Source of the DNA: Eutypa lata | Lineage: Eukaryota > Ascomycota > Sordariomycetes > Xylariales > Diatrypaceae | NCBI GenBank assembly: GCA_022661535.1 | Contig: JAKULF010000003.1 | Location: 3,844,001-3,908,000 of the forward strand | Direction: 5' to 3' | Length of the DNA: 64,000 nt | Shown here: piece by piece, positions 10,265 through 22,314 of the stretch | Position numbering within the stretch: position 1 is the stretch's first letter | How the letters are laid out: each line of letters opens with the position of its first letter | Notes under the pieces: model-generated | Told to the model about the DNA's origin: nothing | The model's database searches: none | What the model saw: only the letters and a program-made list of their open reading frames with translations | Translations under genes and position numbers: made by a program

Positions 10265-12455
10265 TAAATACTAGAAATAGTAGGGCTTGTATAGTATTCA
10301 CTATGTAGATATTTATTTAATAAATCAGAGACAGAGAAAAGAGGAAAGAGGAAAGTTGTTTGACCTATATATCATATAATGTAGGTGATGGAAATAGCAC
10401 CTGCAGTCTCTCGTGTTATGTCGTGGAACCGAGGAAGCTTCAACACTCAAGTGCTATCTCATTCTCATGTGTGTATGTGTGTGTGTGTATGTCCCACCTA
10501 AAAGTGTATGCCACTGATGCTGATGAGCTCACACTACCAACGGGAATGAATGACGACACAGAAAAGGCTCACCGCCTGCTGTATTGAGCTAAACTAAGCC
10601 ATGTCTTATTGGTCTCTGATCCAAAGTTTAGGAAACCACGTGAGACTTGAGCTTGTTGGGCAGGTGTCAAAGATGGCGCCGACAGACTGACAGGCGGCCA
10701 TGTCCGAGAATCCCGCAGCTCTGGCTTGTGCCTGCCGAGGAATTTTCGCCTTCGCCCTAGCGTTCTACTACCTCTAGGTACCAGGTGGTAGAATCCATCT
10801 GGTGAGCGAGTATCGAGGTTTGTTTCCCCATGCGATGCTTGCAGAGATTTTAATCTCTTACATATCTTTTGCATGTGAAAAGGGCAGGGAAATATGGATC
10901 GTTTAAATATTAGGCCTCGTTCTATTTTTATCCGATTCCGATTCAATTATGCCGCAGTGCTTATCACAACCAGGGGTTGATTTTAAGATATCCACCAGGC
11001 TAATAAGGTTATTCATCCATTACGGGCTTATTTCCCCCGTCGGCCGAGTAGGAAGCTCTAGACAGCTACGACTCCTTTTTATTCAGAATTCGCGCGAATT
11101 CATAGATACCTATTCACAGTAACAGATAAAGGTGTTTCCCATTCAACCTACATTTAAACTTTTTAATATACTATTTCCATAGTGTTCTTGCATATATATA
11201 TATAATAGTTATATGCAATGCGATCCGATTTGAGTAGAGAGCCAACCAAGATATAACTACCTAACTATACCATCGTCACATTATCAGCCCATTCATAATA
11301 ACATGCCTCTTAACTACCTAGGTAGTTACCCTAAGAACAGCTTCACCATCACGTTTAGTTCACTCTGAAACATATGCCACAATGCAACCAAAAAGAAGAT
11401 TTATACTAATATATAGCGTTGGATATTCAGGAACAAAGCATTCAGGAACGAGAGGGGAACAGACAAAACCTGACGTCTTGACTCTCTTGCCCGATTGTGG
11501 AGCTTGCTCCGCGTTGTTAGTGCAATCTAACCCCCCATTCTGATAACTACGTCATTCCCCATGGGCGAGCACCCACCCAGTTCCTCGCAAAATGCTGCGG
11601 AACATTTGTGTAGTAGGTAGCAGGTTAGCTCAAATGCCCCGCCTCCATAGTAGAAACGCTGCAACTCCAGAAGGATATCATTGGCTAGAAACCTATGGAG
11701 GGGCACCTGCCTTGAAGCATCGGTGATGTCTTCTTCATACCTTACCTATTTTTTTCCTTCTCTTCAACCATTACTGCATACTACATGGGTTCACCCTCAA
11801 CTGCATCACCACTACTACTTTACCTGCAGCAGTACTATTTCTTAGTATCTACCTATTATTGTCACACAGGAAGCGGTCTGCTGACTAGCGTTTGTCTGGG
11901 TCTCTCTCTCGGCAGATTGTCCTCTTTAATTGCGATCTCAACACTTCACCCAAATGTCGATTTTCCCATGATCCAGGACCACACTCCCTAGACAGCTCTC
12001 AAGGTTGCTTTCTTCTTATACCTTACGTTAGTTTCATCTGTGTTTCCTTCGCTGTTGTGGTCTTGTGCGTACTTAAGCTAGCCCATCTGTCGTAGCTCCG
12101 CGAAAATTCTACCTTCAAATTGCATTTCCCTTTTACTATCTCGTGTCTGCTCCTCACTAAGATCAACCTGACTTGCTCTTCTACCTTGCCATTCGTAAAG
12201 TTCTATAACTGCCAACCTGTGAGCCAAGCCCTCCCCGAAGCTGAACGCTTCAAACGAAATGTTCCTTTTTATTCTCTCTCCGTTCCTATCATAATCGGCT
12301 TATACTGGCCCATTCAACGTCCAAAGAGTGAAATTTAACCATCAATCGGCGCCTCCTGGTGTTATTGTTCGGGATTCCTCATTCGGTGCGATTCAAGTGA
12401 CCAAATACTCAGACAACTATCCCAATTTACTCATGATATACTCGGATCACTAAAC
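10265..12455. promoter_or_regulatory. Shared intergenic region between gpd1 and glycogen debranching enzyme
   Basis: A 2.2 kb region between divergent genes, so both promoters lie here. The last 700 bp before 12456 is strongly C+T-rich on the plus strand, as in leaders of highly expressed filamentous-fungal genes. AGGGG pentamers, the core of the yeast stress-response element, lie at 11453-11457 and 11699-11703. This motif is short and can occur by chance. Open frames at 10569-10946 (minus) and 11785-12338 (plus) show no motifs and I do not call them. Confidence 0.5.
10467..10492 (+). repeat. (TG)n microsatellite
   Basis: Alternating TG run with single A interruptions, about 330 bp upstream of the gpd1 ATG at 10138. 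Confidence 0.9.
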
Positions 12456-15400
12456 ATGGCTCCCAGGATAATGGTCTCGAACGAGGTATATGTCTTGCCT
12501 TTAAAGGACAATGGCGCCCCAGATGTCCCCGGAGAATACATTTACCTAGCTACAAAGACGGAAGAGCCGATAACGGTCCGTTTCGCTATCGAGGGAACCT
12601 CTTCTATATGCCGCCAGGGAAGTCTATGGGTCAATATTCCAGAGAAAGGCTCTGAGTTCCACAGGAACCAGTTCCGGGAGTACAAGTAGGCGGGCATGAT
12701 CTTTAGAGATATTTCAAGCTCCTAACAACCATTTAGACTAGAGCCCGACTTCAACCGCACGCTCGAAATATCCATTCCTATCTACAATGCCGGAGCTTTT
12801 GCCTTCTATACCACTTACGCCGAGCTCCCCGCACTCTCGACGGGGTCAGCATTGAACGATGCGGCTTCAGTAGAGAATAAGAAGACTCCTTTGTATTATA
12901 TCGATGTCGCGCCGCGTCTGTCGCTTGATGGTAGGCCATTGCCGCTACCGGCCCTGTCGATATTCTCCGTCATCAGCAAGTTCATGGGAAAGTACCCCTC
13001 GGATTGGGAGAGACATCTACAGGGTATCAGTGGGCGCGGGTATAATATGATTCATTTCACACCCCTGCAAGTTCGTGGAGCGTCAAACTCGCCCTACAGC
13101 TTATACGATCAGCTAGGTTGGGATCCTGAATGCTTTCCAAATGGGGAAAAGGATGTGCAACAGATGGTTGACAGTTTGGAGCAAAACCACTCGCTATTGA
13201 GCTTGACGGATATTGTCCTAAACCACACGGCACACAATAGCAAATGGTTACTAGAGCATCCAGAAGCTGGATATAATCTCACTACAGCGCCTTGGTTGGA
13301 ATCTGCCTATCTCCTCGACACACAGCTGCTCGTTTTCGGTTCTAAATTGGAAGAGCTGGGATATCCTACGGAGCTGAAGTCCATCGATGATCTAATCAAG
13401 ATCATGGATGGCATAAAAGATCACGTCGTAGCTGAAATTCGCCTCTGGGAGTACTATGCACTGGACGTCGATAGAGATGTCGATGCAGCACTCGAGTCGT
13501 GGACCGCCGGAAAGGCAGCTGTTGTTGATGGATCAGTCTCTGGAGATCTCGACAATCTCAAGGCCGCTAGTATCAAGGATCAAGCCACGTATTTGAGGCA
13601 AAACGGTTTAATCGGTAATGATAGGCTCGGCGAACGCTTCCGGAGGCGTATAGACCCGAACATTGCTGCTGCATTAGTTGCGGTAGACTTTGGCAAGTAC
13701 CGTGAAGAAGCAGACGAGACCGCCATCCGCTCCAGACTGGTCCAAATATTCGATATAGTCAATGTACCTTTCTATGAAGAGTATGATGAAGAAATCACAC
13801 AAGCACTCCAACAACTTTTCAATAGAATCAAATACGTCCGGTTAGACGATCATGGACCTAAACTCGGACCGATTGACCAAAGCAACCCCTTGATCGAGAC
13901 GTATTTCACACGATTAAACAAGTCAGAAGCTTCGGAAAGTCTCAAGCAAGGAGATCTGGTGCTTGCCAACAATGGATGGGTCTGGGCCGGAAATGCATTG
14001 GTTGATAATGCTGGTCCCCAATCGCGTGTCTACCTACGCCGCGAGGTGATCGTCTGGGGTGATTGCGTTAAGCTCCGGTATGGTAGCGGCCCTGACGATA
14101 GCCCTTGGCTTTGGGACTACATGACGAAGTATGCGCGTACGCTAGCTAAATACTTCGCGGGATTTCGCATTGACAACTGCCATTCTACCCCGCTTCATGT
14201 TGCCGAACATGTTCTTGACGAGGCCCGGCGCGTTCGACCTAACTTATACGTTGTAGCCGAGCTTTTCTCCGGATCTGAGGAGATGGATTATGTCTTCGTC
14301 AAGAGGCTTGGTTTGAGCTCTCTCATCAGAGAAGCGATGCAATCTTGGAGCACTGGGGAACTCAGCAGACTAGTTCACCGTTATGGTGGTCGACCTATTG
14401 GCAGCTTCGAAGTCGACGAGATCACCAGGCTTCCCAACCCAGGTAGCACTCCCGCTAGCCCCACTGGCAACGGCACGAATGGTTTCGAACTATCACGCGA
14501 GGTTCTCCGAAATATTAAACCATCGACTGTTCAAGCATTATTTATGGATTGTACGCATGACAATGAGGTTCCTGCTCAGAAAAGAGACGCGCGAGACACG
14601 CTACCAAATGCCGCTTTGGTGTGCATGTGTGCAAGTGCTAGTGGAAGTGTCATGGGTTACGATGAAATCTACCCTAAGCTTGTCGATCTCGTTAACGAGA
14701 CGAGACTCTACACATCCGAGTCTTCTGGCAAGGGAGTACAGATTGGCGGTGGCGCTGGAGGCATCGGCGGTGTCAAGAAACTCCTCAACCAAATTCATAC
14801 CTTGATGGGCAAAGACGGATATGATGAAGTTCATGTTCACCATGAGGATCAGTACATCACCGTGCACAGGGTCCACCCTGAATCAAGAAAAGGTTACTTC
14901 TTGATAGCCCATACCGCCTACCCAGGGTACGGAAATGGCAATGGAGCATTTAACCCAGTCCATCTTACAGGCACCAAAGCTCGGCACCTTGGAAGCTGGA
15001 TGCTCGAAGTTGACGCCAGTGATGAAACAAAGAAACAGGTCGAAAGCGACAAGGAGTACCTGAAAGGTCTTCCGAGTCGCGTAGTAGATGTGCCTGGTGT
15101 CCGGATGGAAGTCAAGGGCGATGCGACCATCATCACAGTCCGTGATAAGTTCCCTCCAGGTAGTATCGCCTTATTTGAAACATGGATCCCCGCCGCAGAG
15201 CACTCCTCTGGCCTTGATACTTATGTTACCTCCGGGGCACAGGCGGCTGTTGCGGAGTTAGATTTAGTTGATCTCAACTTTTTGCTCTACCGCTGCGAGG
15301 CCGAAGAACGCAATGGTAGCGAAGGCCGAGACGGCGCCTATAGCATTCCGAGTCACGGCGGGCTTGTGTACGCTGGCCTACAAGGCTGGTGGAGTCTTCT

Positions 15401-17162
15401 AAAGAATATCATCAAAGAAAATAATCTTGCGCACCCTCTTTGCGAGAACCTCCGTAACGGGCAATGGGCGTTGGATTACGCAGTCGGTCGGCTGGAGCGA
15501 ATAAGCCAGCAGCCGGAATTCAAAACCCTTGCTAAGCCGGCGACGTGGCTAAAGGAGAGGTTTGATGCGATTCGCAGTATTCCAAGTTTCCTCCTACCTC
15601 GATACTTTGCACTCGTGATACGGACCATTTACACAGCAGCGTGGAATCGTGGAATAGAGCTCATGAGTGATAATGTTCGTGATGGACAATGGTTCCTCCA
15701 GAGCTTAGGCATGGTCAGCGTACAGCAGACCGGCATTGTCAAATCCGCATCACTATGGCCCAAGAAGCTTGTCCCTTCGCTCGCAGCAGGACTGCCTCAT
15801 TTCGCCGTCGAGTGGGCACGCTGCTGGGGCCGCGATGTTTTCATCTCACTCCGTGGTCTATACCTTGGGACCGGCCGCTTTGACGAAGCTGCAGAACACA
15901 TTTTCGCCTTTGCCAGTGTTCTAAAGCATGGAATGATTCCCAACCTCCTTAGCAGCGGCAACCTTCCTCGATACAACAGCCGTGACTCCATCTGGTTTTT
16001 TCTCCAGTGCATCCAGGATTATACCAAGTATGCGCCCGATGGGTTCAGCCTGCTTACAAAAAAAGTTAAGCGCCGCTTCTTGCCTTATGACGATACATGG
16101 TTCTCTTCGGATGATCCAAGAGCCTACTCCACGGAGAGTTTAATCCAAGATGTTATTCAAGAGGCTATGCAACGTCATGCAACTGGAATGAAATTCCGAG
16201 AGGCTAACGCTGGGCCTGGCATCGATATGCAAATGCGTGACGAGGGCTTCAACCAAGAAATTCATGTTGATTGGTCAAATGGAATCATATTTGGTGGTAA
16301 CCAGTTCAACTGTGGCACGTGGATGGACAAAATGGGTGAAAGCGAGCAGGCAGGTTCTAAAGGCATCCCAGGCACTCCCCGGGATGGTGCCGCCATCGAG
16401 ATCACTGGATTATTATACAGTACCTTGGCCTGGCTCGCTAAACTTAACGCTGAGGGTAAATATCCGTACACGGGCGTGAAGGCAAACGGTTCTGAAATTA
16501 CCTTCTCGGCTTGGGCAGATCTCCTGAAAGCGAACTTTGAGCACAGCTACTACGTGCCTCTGGACCCAGCTGATGACAGTCGATATGCTGTAAACTCTCC
16601 GATCGTCAATCGACGCGGCATTTACAAGGATCTATTCCGCTCCGGTAAGGAGTACGAGGATTACCAGCTACGGCCAAACTTTGCTATTGCCATGACAGTA
16701 GCTCCCGAACTCTTCGATCCAGATCACGCCATGAGCTGCCTGGTTCTTGCAGATAAGGCTTTACGCGGTCCGACAGGGATGGCTACTCTCGATCCCGCCG
16801 ACCTCAACTATCGCCCATACTACGTCAACTCGGAAGACTCGACCGACTTCGCAACCTCGAAGGGTCGCAACTACCACCAGGGGCCCGAGTGGCTGTGGCC
16901 CACGGGCTTCTTCCTGCGCGCGTTGCTCAAGTTCGACCTGCGTAGAAGGGACACGAAGGAGGGCCGGGTTGAGGCCTTCCAGCAGGTCACGAGGAGACTG
17001 AAAGGATGCAAGGACATGATCCAGAGCAGTGTTTGGGCTGGGCTTACGGAGCTCACCCAGAAGGATGGCCAGGACTGCCCCGACTCGAGCCCCACGCAGG
17101 CATGGAGCGCCGGCTGCTTGATCGACCTGTACATGGATGCTGCCGAGTATTCGAACCCGTGA
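12456..17162 (+). CDS. gdb1: Glycogen debranching enzyme (4-alpha-glucanotransferase / amylo-alpha-1,6-glucosidase)
   Basis: Two exons, 12456-12685 and 12737-17162, with one 51-nt intron (GTAGGC..TTTAG) after codon 76; 1551 residues, full length for the bifunctional fungal/animal enzyme. The N-terminal GH13-like transferase half carries NHTAHNS near 120, FRIDNCHS at 553-560 (D556), VVAELF with E585 and HDNE with D685, matching the expected nucleophile, acid/base and third acidic residue. The C-terminal glucosidase half has WARCWGRDVF around 1104-1113 and CGTWMD ending at D1274. The enzyme moves short maltosaccharides off the limit-dextrin branch and hydrolyses the remaining alpha-1,6 glucose, completing glycogen breakdown with phosphorylase in the cytosol. 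Start: first ATG in a short first exon whose product matches the family's N-terminal beta-sandwich. No lesions seen. Confidence 0.97.
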
Positions 17163-18004
17163 ACAACAGATACCCAACAGATGGATAACTTAGATGTATA
17201 TGCAGATTGGCAGATGCGTTCGGTGGGTGGGAAGAAGAAGAAGAAGAAATGTGTGTGTGGTAGTGCGAGCTGAGACTCAAAGTCTAAGTTAGTATGGAAA
17301 ACGAAACGAAACGAACAGAACAGAACAGTCTATAGATCAGTAAACGATACACGATAGGGTTACAAACACATAATTAGATACACGCATTGACTCAAATCAC
17401 TTTCAGTCTGATACATGCACTCGGTAGATTATGTGATGTGATGTGATGTAACGATGAGGACAAAACAAATATACCTCTTTCATGATAGATAGGTATTCCT
17501 TATGTGTATGGCTGACTTGGTGGGTTAGTATTTCTTGCCGTACCCGCGTTACATGGTGGTACTATCAAATCATATATACAAAGAACTTCTCAAGATAGAG
17601 TTCCTTGTAAGGTGACGCAGAGCGCAATAACAGCATAAGCACAGAAGAGCTAACTGTCCAACTGCCATCGGCCCTGCCTTTCTTTTGATCCCCAAGTATC
17701 ACTTACTCAACCCCGTATTTTGAAAACCTCACGGGCAGCCAGTCATGTCAGACATGGCTACTATATGAGCATTTAAGAATATTCAAGGACAAGTACATTT
17801 ATATTTGCCGGTTATCCTAGTGCTATCACACTGCGTGTCATCAACGCAGCAGGATTATGAACGTGACTTATGTAACTACAGCTCATCCGCAAAGCAAGCA
17901 AGAGGCCGAAATCGATTTGGCAACCTCCACGACACACATCAGGGGCTCTACCAGAATGGCGGAGGGGGGAAAAGCAAAGCTTAACCACATCTGCCAATTT
18001 CTAA
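17163..18004. other. Convergent 3' intergenic region with short tandem repeats
   Basis: Lies between the stops of the debranching enzyme and the GNAT gene. It contains (GAA)n at 17231-17249, an ACGAA/ACAGA-type run at 17296-17328 and (ATGTG)n at 17431-17450. No gene recognised. Confidence 0.7.
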
Positions 18005-18819
18005 CTAGTACTGCCAATCTACTTGACTCCAATAGCATATAAGCTCCCCACAACATCTGACTGGTCTCTCGTCCACGTACTCAAACCCGCACCCCCGGAA
18101 GATATACCTTTGTTCCAGCCGACAGAGTGCGAGCATGCTAGCGCCCTCTCTATTGGCCTTCTGGCGCAGGTGGTTAATGAGGCCCTTAGCAATGCCCTGG
18201 CCTTGTTTATCGGGAGCTACGGCAAGCTGCGCGATGTCTACGCGCACGTCAGCAAGTCGCCTCGTTACGTACCTAGTAGTCTCTCCACGGTTGGTCTATA
18301 CGTACTGTAGTAGGGTGTAGAGGACTTCTTGATATCCCTCAACGCGTGTACCGCTTGCGCATAGTCATCTTCGAGGACCCTATCAGTCATCCATATGTCT
18401 ATCTCGTCCGCGTCTTCGACTCCGAGCTCGTGAATCGGCTTCTGCAGGCTCTCCCTGGGCAGCTCGCCGCTAGCAAACGGATTTTCGCTGGGGTGGGTTA
18501 CTAAGGCCACTTGCACCCAAGTTATCTCGCTGGCGTCCAGGAAGCCGACGATCCGACCGTCCTGGACGGCTTTGATGGTATACCAGTCCCCGATGTTCTC
18601 CAGCATCCTTTTCCTGGAGTTCTGAGCAAAGGCCCATTTGACATGCTCCTGGTACCTCTCCTCTCGCGCCTCTGCGCACAGATGTGCATTTCTGTCGCAG
18701 GTGTCCCAGGCAGCTTCCACCTCGATCTGGATACACTCGTCAACATCATGCAGGGTCACGGCGCTGTAGACAATATCAGAGCTGCCACCAGCGGGGGTAG
18801 TTGAACAACTGCTAGCCAT
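18005..18819 (-). CDS. GNAT-family N-acetyltransferase
   Basis: Minus-strand exons 18819-18306 and 18237-18005, with a 68-nt intron (GTACGT..GCGTAG, branch GCTGAC) and 248 residues. The second exon gives IAQLAVAP followed by DKQGQGIA, the beta4 strand and acetyl-CoA pyrophosphate-binding loop (Q/R-x-x-G-x-G/A) of the GNAT fold. A later FRGCGFEYV segment is the typical 'F-x-x-x-GF' C-terminal piece. The N-terminal 170 residues include an acidic helix rich in DEIDIWM. The donor choice is decisive: reading through to the next stop would lose the acetyl-CoA site, and a second GTACGT downstream would leave a 35-nt intron, too short. Substrate unknown; small-molecule or protein N-acetylation are both possible. 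Confidence 0.85.
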
Positions 18820-21545
18820 GGTGATATTAGGTTGTTATCATCTAGACTGGGGGGGGTTCAAGTAGAAAGGTTGCCGATAAGATATTGTCGCTGCAAAGAA
18901 ACTCCTGTATGAAGGTAAACCACCCTCGATTTATATAATAACATTATGACCGGTACGATTCATACCTCAAGTCCACAATAACCCTTATGTAATCATGTAA
19001 ATCCTTCACTCTGTCGTAAGAATGAAAGATTCGGTAGCTGTAACATCGTTTGTGCGACTCGTTTGTTCATTCCATGTGTTACAGCTGGGTCAAAGGAATC
19101 CCTGTATGATTTAGACGGGTATCAGATATGTGGACAAGCACACAAAATCACATAGAATCACCGCTGATGCCCCTCGATGAATCGTCCAATATAGATGTTA
19201 CATGGTTGATGAATATGGTGGCAATGGATCGCTTAGCTTGGTAGTAGAAGGTCCAATTGCTAGATACCAGGGAGGCCGATAGAAGAGTGGCTATACCCTT
19301 GTAGCTGATTTCTAATTTATACATCGAATGTGACAATGCCGCTGGTTTTATCAAGTTGCTTGGAATGCTATATGTAGGTACTCATGAATCATCTATCGTA
19401 GCGATTAGGGTATGGTAAAACCTAAGGACCTGACCTCATTAATCCCCCATGTTTGCTTAGTTCAACGGGAACTGAACAAACATTTCAGTTAGATGGTACC
19501 TTCTAGACATACATATTTATACTCCCTTATTCTCAGTTTCATAACTACAATTCCACATCGACACCATATCTGACGCACTCTCGCCTCTTTCAACTTGTGA
19601 TAGCCCCCAAGACCAAAATCACCACCACCTCACCCCCTTTCCCTTTGCCTCTTCAGTCCCGAGATTTTCGAGTCTACGGCTATAGGAGCAGGAAATAACT
19701 AATAATGCCACATCCGACAAGGCCTGTCTGTGTTATTTTAAGCCGCTTTTATCCACTAAACGCGAAGCTATCATCGACACAGCCCCTATACCCCTGACTA
19801 CCGGTCTCAACAGCCCTTCTGTACGCATCTTCATCTACCCTACAGAGGTCTTACCTAGTTAGCAACGACAGCTATGTGGTGAGTGAATAGGCTTGGAGTG
19901 TCCTCCACGCTGCCACTACCATCTAAAAGGTACAGGCTTGCTGCAGGAGCTAGGTAGATAGGGGGTAGGGGTATGGCGTAAACTTGGGGATATACCTGTC
20001 CTAGACCTATCACCTAGATGGTCCTCCTGTGGTTTAAAATACCTCTGCCGTCACTATATAGGACAAACACGACACCAACATGCCAAAGAATACTGAGCGG
20101 CAATGAGATGCGGGTGCTCCATACGCGGGGCGTGGAGGAGCAAGCGACCGAGGGCTCGTCACGAACTCTAGATAATTCCGAAATCAACCGCATGATTGCC
20201 TACCTTACGTCTAAGGAACTATATAGGTCAGAGCAGAGCAGAGCAGACAGATCACGGGTACGAAGTGGACGGCGGAGAAGACACCACCCACTTCCCGGAC
20301 AGCCAGCTGACCGATAGAGAAACGAGGTCTGAATGCGGCGGTCCTTTGTCGCCAGCTTGCATGCTATCTATACTACCTGGCTGGCTGGCCGGCTGGCCGA
20401 TTGACTACCAAGTGAGCAGCCTCTCACCCTCTCCTCCACGCAAACCATAGATTTGATGTACCTAGCAAGCTATGTCTAGAATTGAAGAGGCCCACCAGAG
20501 GTAGATAGTGAGCCAGCGCCTAGTTGGTTACGTATGAGACGCGCGGCCCAACTAATAAACAAGAGGCCTATTGAATAATTAGTCTGCACCGATGATGGTC
20601 ATTTAAAACCAGAGGCCTTTCTCTTCAAACCCCAAGAGTCAGGAGGGTATTGTTTCACAGCTAATATTGGGAGGCTCACCTGTTAGTCCGTCCGCTAACA
20701 CAAGCACGTTGTCCTCCCACGGGTTGTGTGTGTTGCTCGTTTCACATGTTGCCTTCCCCCCCCCCCCCCGGCCGGGCCAAAAGTCAGGCCATAAGCCGCA
20801 AATCTGGCGGTTCGGACTGATGGAGGTGTGACGGCGAACAGACAAAACAAACTTTATAAGAATTTCGTTATTTTTGTACTAGGCAAACATGAACTGCCCG
20901 CCTACATACTCCAGCAAAGTACAAACATAGTGGGGGGATAAAAACCATTCCAGTGGCTTCAGTTCAAGCTCTGCCTGCCCCGACGAGCTTCCAATGCGAC
21001 AGCGAAGGTTGGCTTCTGCTTATGACAAGAAGAAAACATCGTCCTCTTTGTCTCTGGTATCTTTTCCCCTCTCCCCTTCTCCATACACTCTCATTACTAC
21101 AACATCTGCCTGTTCCGAATCTTGACAAGAGAGAGAAAAGAGACATGTTTGATAGTAGATGATTGTATGCATCCATCCGATTATGTGCTCCGTAGCACAT
21201 CCCTTCCCGCCAAACCAAAGCCTATTCCCCATTCGCCATTGAGGTATTGAAGAGAGAAAAACTGACAGGAAAAAGAAAGATCGGTATAAAAAGCTCGTAA
21301 TAACCACCGTCCGTCCCAACGCCTTCCTCGCATTTATATTTGAAATCTCTACTAGAGTCGTACAGGATAACCACGCATGGTGTTCGCAAGATCTCGGGTC
21401 TTCTATACTAACAGCACAGTCGATCGCCGCAGGCAGATTTAGCTCACGTCACATATTCAGAGCATAAGGATGCCAATTATGCAATATACCAGCGTGCATG
21501 GTGTCCCATACACCATGCCCATAGGGGCTAAGGTCATCATCTCCC
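18820..21545. other. Long intergenic region, no gene recognised
   Basis: 2.7 kb between two minus-strand genes. Pyrimidine-rich stretches occur near 19540-19680 and 21050-21120. Frames at 20018-20317 and 20964-21319 look non-coding (low-complexity, no motif). Contains a 14-base C run at 20756-20769 and short AGAGC repeats near 20229-20249. Confidence 0.6.
20756..20769. repeat. Homopolymer C14
   Basis: An uninterrupted run of 14 C in intergenic DNA; prone to slippage and to sequencing length error. Confidence 0.9.
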
Positions 21546-22314
21546 CTATCTTCTCACTTTTTCAGCATCAGATCCTGACCCGAATAGACCTTGGTTGCCG
21601 GACAGTTTGCCGTTTTTCTCCATCCCGGGGCCAACTAGATTGCCCTGTGTGTTGACAGCAATGGAACTCGGGAGGCCTTTACCAAGCTCGTACATGCGGT
21701 CCCGCTTCTTGAGATACTTTCGCCGCCAGATGCAGGCTCCGACCCAGATTCCGGTGATACCAATGAATACGATGATAAGCATGACAACCCACTTCATATG
21801 TGTATCAAACCTGTACGCACGAAACGAGGTCAGAAATCGTCACAAAATGATGTTCAAAATTTGGAAACTTACCAGCTTCCTCCACCACCACTTTGCCCGG
21901 ACCCCGAGTTACTCCCCGCAGCAGTGGATGAAGACGTCGAAGATGAGGATGTCCCCGTAGCAGAAGCAGTTGCACCGGCGCATAAGCTCGTGAACCAGCC
22001 TTGTATGCTGGATAGGTTTGAGGGATCGTCACACGCGCTGTCGCAAACTCCAGAGGTACCCGTCTTGAAGGGTTGGAGGGAACCGAAGTTACAAAAGCAA
22101 GCGTCGTAAACAGAAGGAGCGGCAGTCGGGACGTTGGGAGGCACGCAGGCGCCATTGGCGTCGTAGAATGGATAGCATTGTGCGGCGCACGATGGCAGTT
22201 CCGCAAAGGGTATTATCGTCGTTACGGGCAAAGCTAAGAAGAGCAGAGTTCTGTCAGAGGGTCTGATGGGAACAGATAATTGATGCTAATGGTGAGAGGA
22301 GACGGCATACCCAT
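21546..22314 (-). CDS. Single-pass membrane protein with 8-cysteine (CFEM-like) ectodomain
   Basis: Model on the minus strand: exon 1 22314-22311 (ATGG only), exon 2 22233-21873, exon 3 21810-21546; 209 residues. The joins give a conserved-looking N-terminus M-A-L-P-V-T-T-I-I-P-F. The region before the membrane span has eight cysteines (first pair C17-x3-C21), the count used by CFEM domains. A Ser/Gly-rich stalk (about 95-120), one hydrophobic helix (about 130-150) and a basic juxtamembrane WRRKYLKKRDR segment follow. No classical signal peptide is visible, so the N-terminus may be translocated by the membrane span (type III). Similar fungal proteins are known as uncharacterised integral membrane proteins; a surface or sensor role is only inferred. 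The tiny first exon has a good donor (GTATGC) and acceptor (CTTCTTAG) but needs RNA evidence. Confidence 0.75.

Noticed and set aside
10569..10946. 125-codon minus-strand frame between gpd1 and the debranching enzyme
   Set aside because: No motif, no splice support, composition like random DNA; lies in a promoter region.
18256..18290. Alternative 35-nt intron in the GNAT gene using a second GTACGT donor
   Set aside because: Too short for a fungal intron; the upstream GTACGT gives a 68-nt intron with the same acceptor and a good branch site.
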